DNA from: Streptomyces chattanoogensis
Lineage (GTDB): Bacteria > Actinomycetota > Actinomycetes > Streptomycetales > Streptomycetaceae
Length of the DNA stretch: 64,000 bases
Assembly: GCF_001294335.1 (NCBI RefSeq)
Contig: NZ_LGKG01000136.1
Location: 1-64,000, forward strand
Direction of reading: 5' to 3'
Below, piece by piece: positions 62,720 through 64,000 of this stretch. The position numbers and the translations under genes are program-made. Position 1 is the first letter of the stretch; each line of letters opens with the position of its first letter. The notes below the pieces were generated by a model that saw only the letters and a list, made by a program, of their open reading frames with translations, searched no databases and was not told the origin of the DNA.

Positions 62720-63783
62720 GAGCAGATCCTGGCCGAGCTGTGGTCGCCGAGGACGAACCGGTGGGCGCGCGGCGTCGTCGACGCCGGGGCGACGTCGACG
62801 CCGCGTCCGATGAGGGACGCCTCGATCCGCCGGACACCGCGGATCGAGGAGCCCGGGAGCACGATGGAGAACTCGATCTCGCTGTCGTGGACGTGGCAGT
62901 CCTCGGCGACCGAGGTGGACGGGCCGATATAGGAGTCGGCGACGGTCGTGCCGCGGCCGATGATCGCCGGGCCGACGATGCGGGACCCGCGGATGCGGGC
63001 GCCCTCGGCGATGGACACCCGGCCGATGATCTCGCTGTCGCCGTCGACGGATCCGTCGGTACGCGGCTCGACGGTCTCCAGCACGGCGCGGTTGACTTCC
63101 AGCATGTCCGTGACGTTCCCGGTGTCCTTCCAATAGCCGGAGACGACCGTGGAGCGTACGTCCCTGCCGTTGTCCATCAGCCACTGGAGGGCGTCGGTGA
63201 TCTCCAGCTCGCCGCGCCGGGACGGCCGGATGGCCCGTACGGCGGTATGCACCGCGGGAGTGAAGAGGTAGACCCCGACCAGCGCCAGGTCGCTCTTGGG
63301 CTGGGGCGGTTTCTCCTCCAGCCGGATGACTCTGCCGGAGCCGTCCAGCTCGGCCACTCCGAAGGCGGTGGGATCGTTCACGGCGGTCAGGAGGATCTGC
63401 GCGTCCGGGCGTTGCCGGCGGAAGGAGCCGACGAAGCCGGTGATGCCACCGATGATGAAGTTGTCGCCCAGATACATCACGAAGTCGTCATCTCCGAGGA
63501 AGTCCCGGGCGATGAGCACGGCGTGGGCGAGCCCCAGCGGGGCGTGCTGGGGGATGTAGGTGACGTCGAGGCCGAACGCCGATCCGTCCCCGACGGCCCG
63601 CCGGATCTCCTGGCAGGTGGCGCCGACGACGATGCCGACGTCGGTGATTCCGGCCTCCGCGATGGCCTCGAGACCGTAGAAGAGCACCGGTTTGTTGGCG
63701 ACCGGGACCAGTTGCTTGGCGGACGTGTGGGTGATCGGCCGGAGCCGTACGCCCGCGCCTCCGGCCAGCACAAGAGCCTTCAC
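62716..63783 (-). CDS. rmlA: Glucose-1-phosphate thymidylyltransferase (long StrD/RmlA3 type)
   Basis: 355 aa from GTG 63783; an ATG at 63795 is also open. Nucleotide-binding LVLAGGAGVRLRPITHTSAK, sugar-binding YLGDNFIIGGITGF and EEKPPQPKSDLALVGVYLFT. It is longer than RmlA of the Enterobacteria type (about 290 aa) because of a C-terminal left-handed beta-helix (about 250-355: IGRVSIAEGARIRGSRIVGP and similar hexads). StrD-type enzymes of antibiotic clusters and some housekeeping actinomycete enzymes have this form. First gene of the rml operon, divergent from a possible cyclodipeptide synthase gene. Confidence 0.94.
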   Translation of the reverse strand: MKALVLAGGAGVRLRPITHTSAKQLVPVANKPVLFYGLEAIAEAGITDVGIVVGATCQEIRRAVGDGSAFGLDVTYIPQHAPLGLAHAVLIARDFLGDDDFVMYLGDNFIIGGITGFVGSFRRQRPDAQILLTAVNDPTAFGVAELDGSGRVIRLEEKPPQPKSDLALVGVYLFTPAVHTAVRAIRPSRRGELEITDALQWLMDNGRDVRSTVVSGYWKDTGNVTDMLEVNRAVLETVEPRTDGSVDGDSEIIGRVSIAEGARIRGSRIVGPAIIGRGTTVADSYIGPSTSVAEDCHVHDSEIEFSIVLPGSSIRGVRRIEASLIGRGVDVAPASTTPRAHRFVLGDHSSARICS

Positions 63784-63891
63784 GGCGGTGATCATATGGG
63801 CGGCTTGCCGTCAACCGGGATCATCGACTCACCTTCGGCGAGCCTTCGGTCCGCGCGCGAGCCGATCGTGCCGGTGGCAATATGCAGATTC

Positions 63892-64000
63892 ATGAGCATA
63901 CAAAGTCATATAGGCGGTTTTGTCGTGCGCACCCTGTCGCACAGCCATCAGCGGATCCTGAACCGTGCGGAACATGTCCTCATAGGCCTGAGCCCGTTCA
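63892..64000 (+). CDS. Probable cyclodipeptide synthase, N-terminus only (partial)
   Basis: 36 residues are in the window, from ATG 63892: MSIQSHIGGFVVRTLSHSHQ then RILNRAEHVLIGLSPF. The block RAEHVLIGLSPF closely resembles RGEHALIGISAGNSYF around the catalytic Ser37 of the AlbC cyclodipeptide synthase; the corresponding Ser here would be Ser34. CDPSs use two aminoacyl-tRNAs to make a diketopiperazine and are class-I aminoacyl-tRNA-synthetase-like proteins of about 240 aa. The region before the ATG is AT-rich and there is no clear ribosome-binding site. The assignment rests on one short motif. Confidence 0.55.
   Translation, partial: MSIQSHIGGFVVRTLSHSHQRILNRAEHVLIGLSPF

Overview
The window is high-GC actinobacterial DNA, almost certainly a Streptomyces chromosome. 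The signs are tightly packed genes with ATGA/GTGA stop-start overlaps, frequent GTG starts, near-absence of TTA codons except in secondary-metabolism genes, and typical families (ECF41 sigma factor, DasR-type operator, AA10 LPMO, DUF6125-like, DUF6214-like). No rRNA, tRNA or CRISPR array was seen.

Left edge (1-0.42 kb): the 3' end of an IS5-type transposase abuts a frameshifted IS701-type transposase remnant, apparently an insertion into an older IS. 0.59-6.66 kb: a nitrilase-family amidase converges on a urease operon read leftwards, ureAB(fused)-ureC-ureF-ureG-ureD, without ureE. The gamma/beta fusion has a cysteine-rich linker and UreC is about 90 residues longer than usual. A 1.26 kb stretch without a convincing gene follows. 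8.0-12.6 kb: an ABC-F ribosome-protection-type ATPase, a VOC protein, an ECF41 sigma factor with its partner carboxymuconolactone-decarboxylase-like gene preceded by an ECF41-like promoter, and a small hypothetical gene.

12.8-35.9 kb is a biosynthetic gene cluster. DAHP synthase, aminodeoxychorismate synthase (PabAB) and lyase (PabC) would make p-aminobenzoate. An AurF-type diiron N-oxygenase with all seven metal ligands would oxidise its amine. An adenylate-forming ligase, three acyl carrier proteins, two ketosynthases with Cys-His-His triads, a stand-alone ketosynthase-like N-domain, a FabG reductase, a paired MaoC dehydratase and a Sfp-type PPTase form a highly reducing type II PKS. Export (DHA2 MFS, MMPL), an alpha/beta hydrolase and a LuxR-type regulator complete it. 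This logic matches the aryl-polyene azoxymycin type of pathway (AurF-like AzoC in S. chattanoogensis). The left arm (KS-ACP-MMPL-WS/DGAT-like acyltransferase, an unassigned protein, an aromatic amino acid decarboxylase) is not explained by that model. Three cluster genes carry a TTA codon, suggesting bldA control.

36-60 kb is mostly ordinary metabolism: EF-G domain IV-like protein, acyl-CoA dehydrogenase with PadR regulator, DUF779, LPMO under a probable DasR site, APC permease, TetR, FprA-type reductase, ArsR/old yellow enzyme pair, uracil-DNA glycosylase, GlcNAc-kinase-like protein, a CbiX-like gene with a C8 frameshift, lactonase, FUSC transporter, TetR/SDR pair. 60.2-63.8 kb holds rmlC and the convergent operon rmlABD for dTDP-L-rhamnose-type sugars. 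At the extreme right edge a divergent reading frame looks like the start of a cyclodipeptide synthase gene, hinting at another natural-product locus outside the window.
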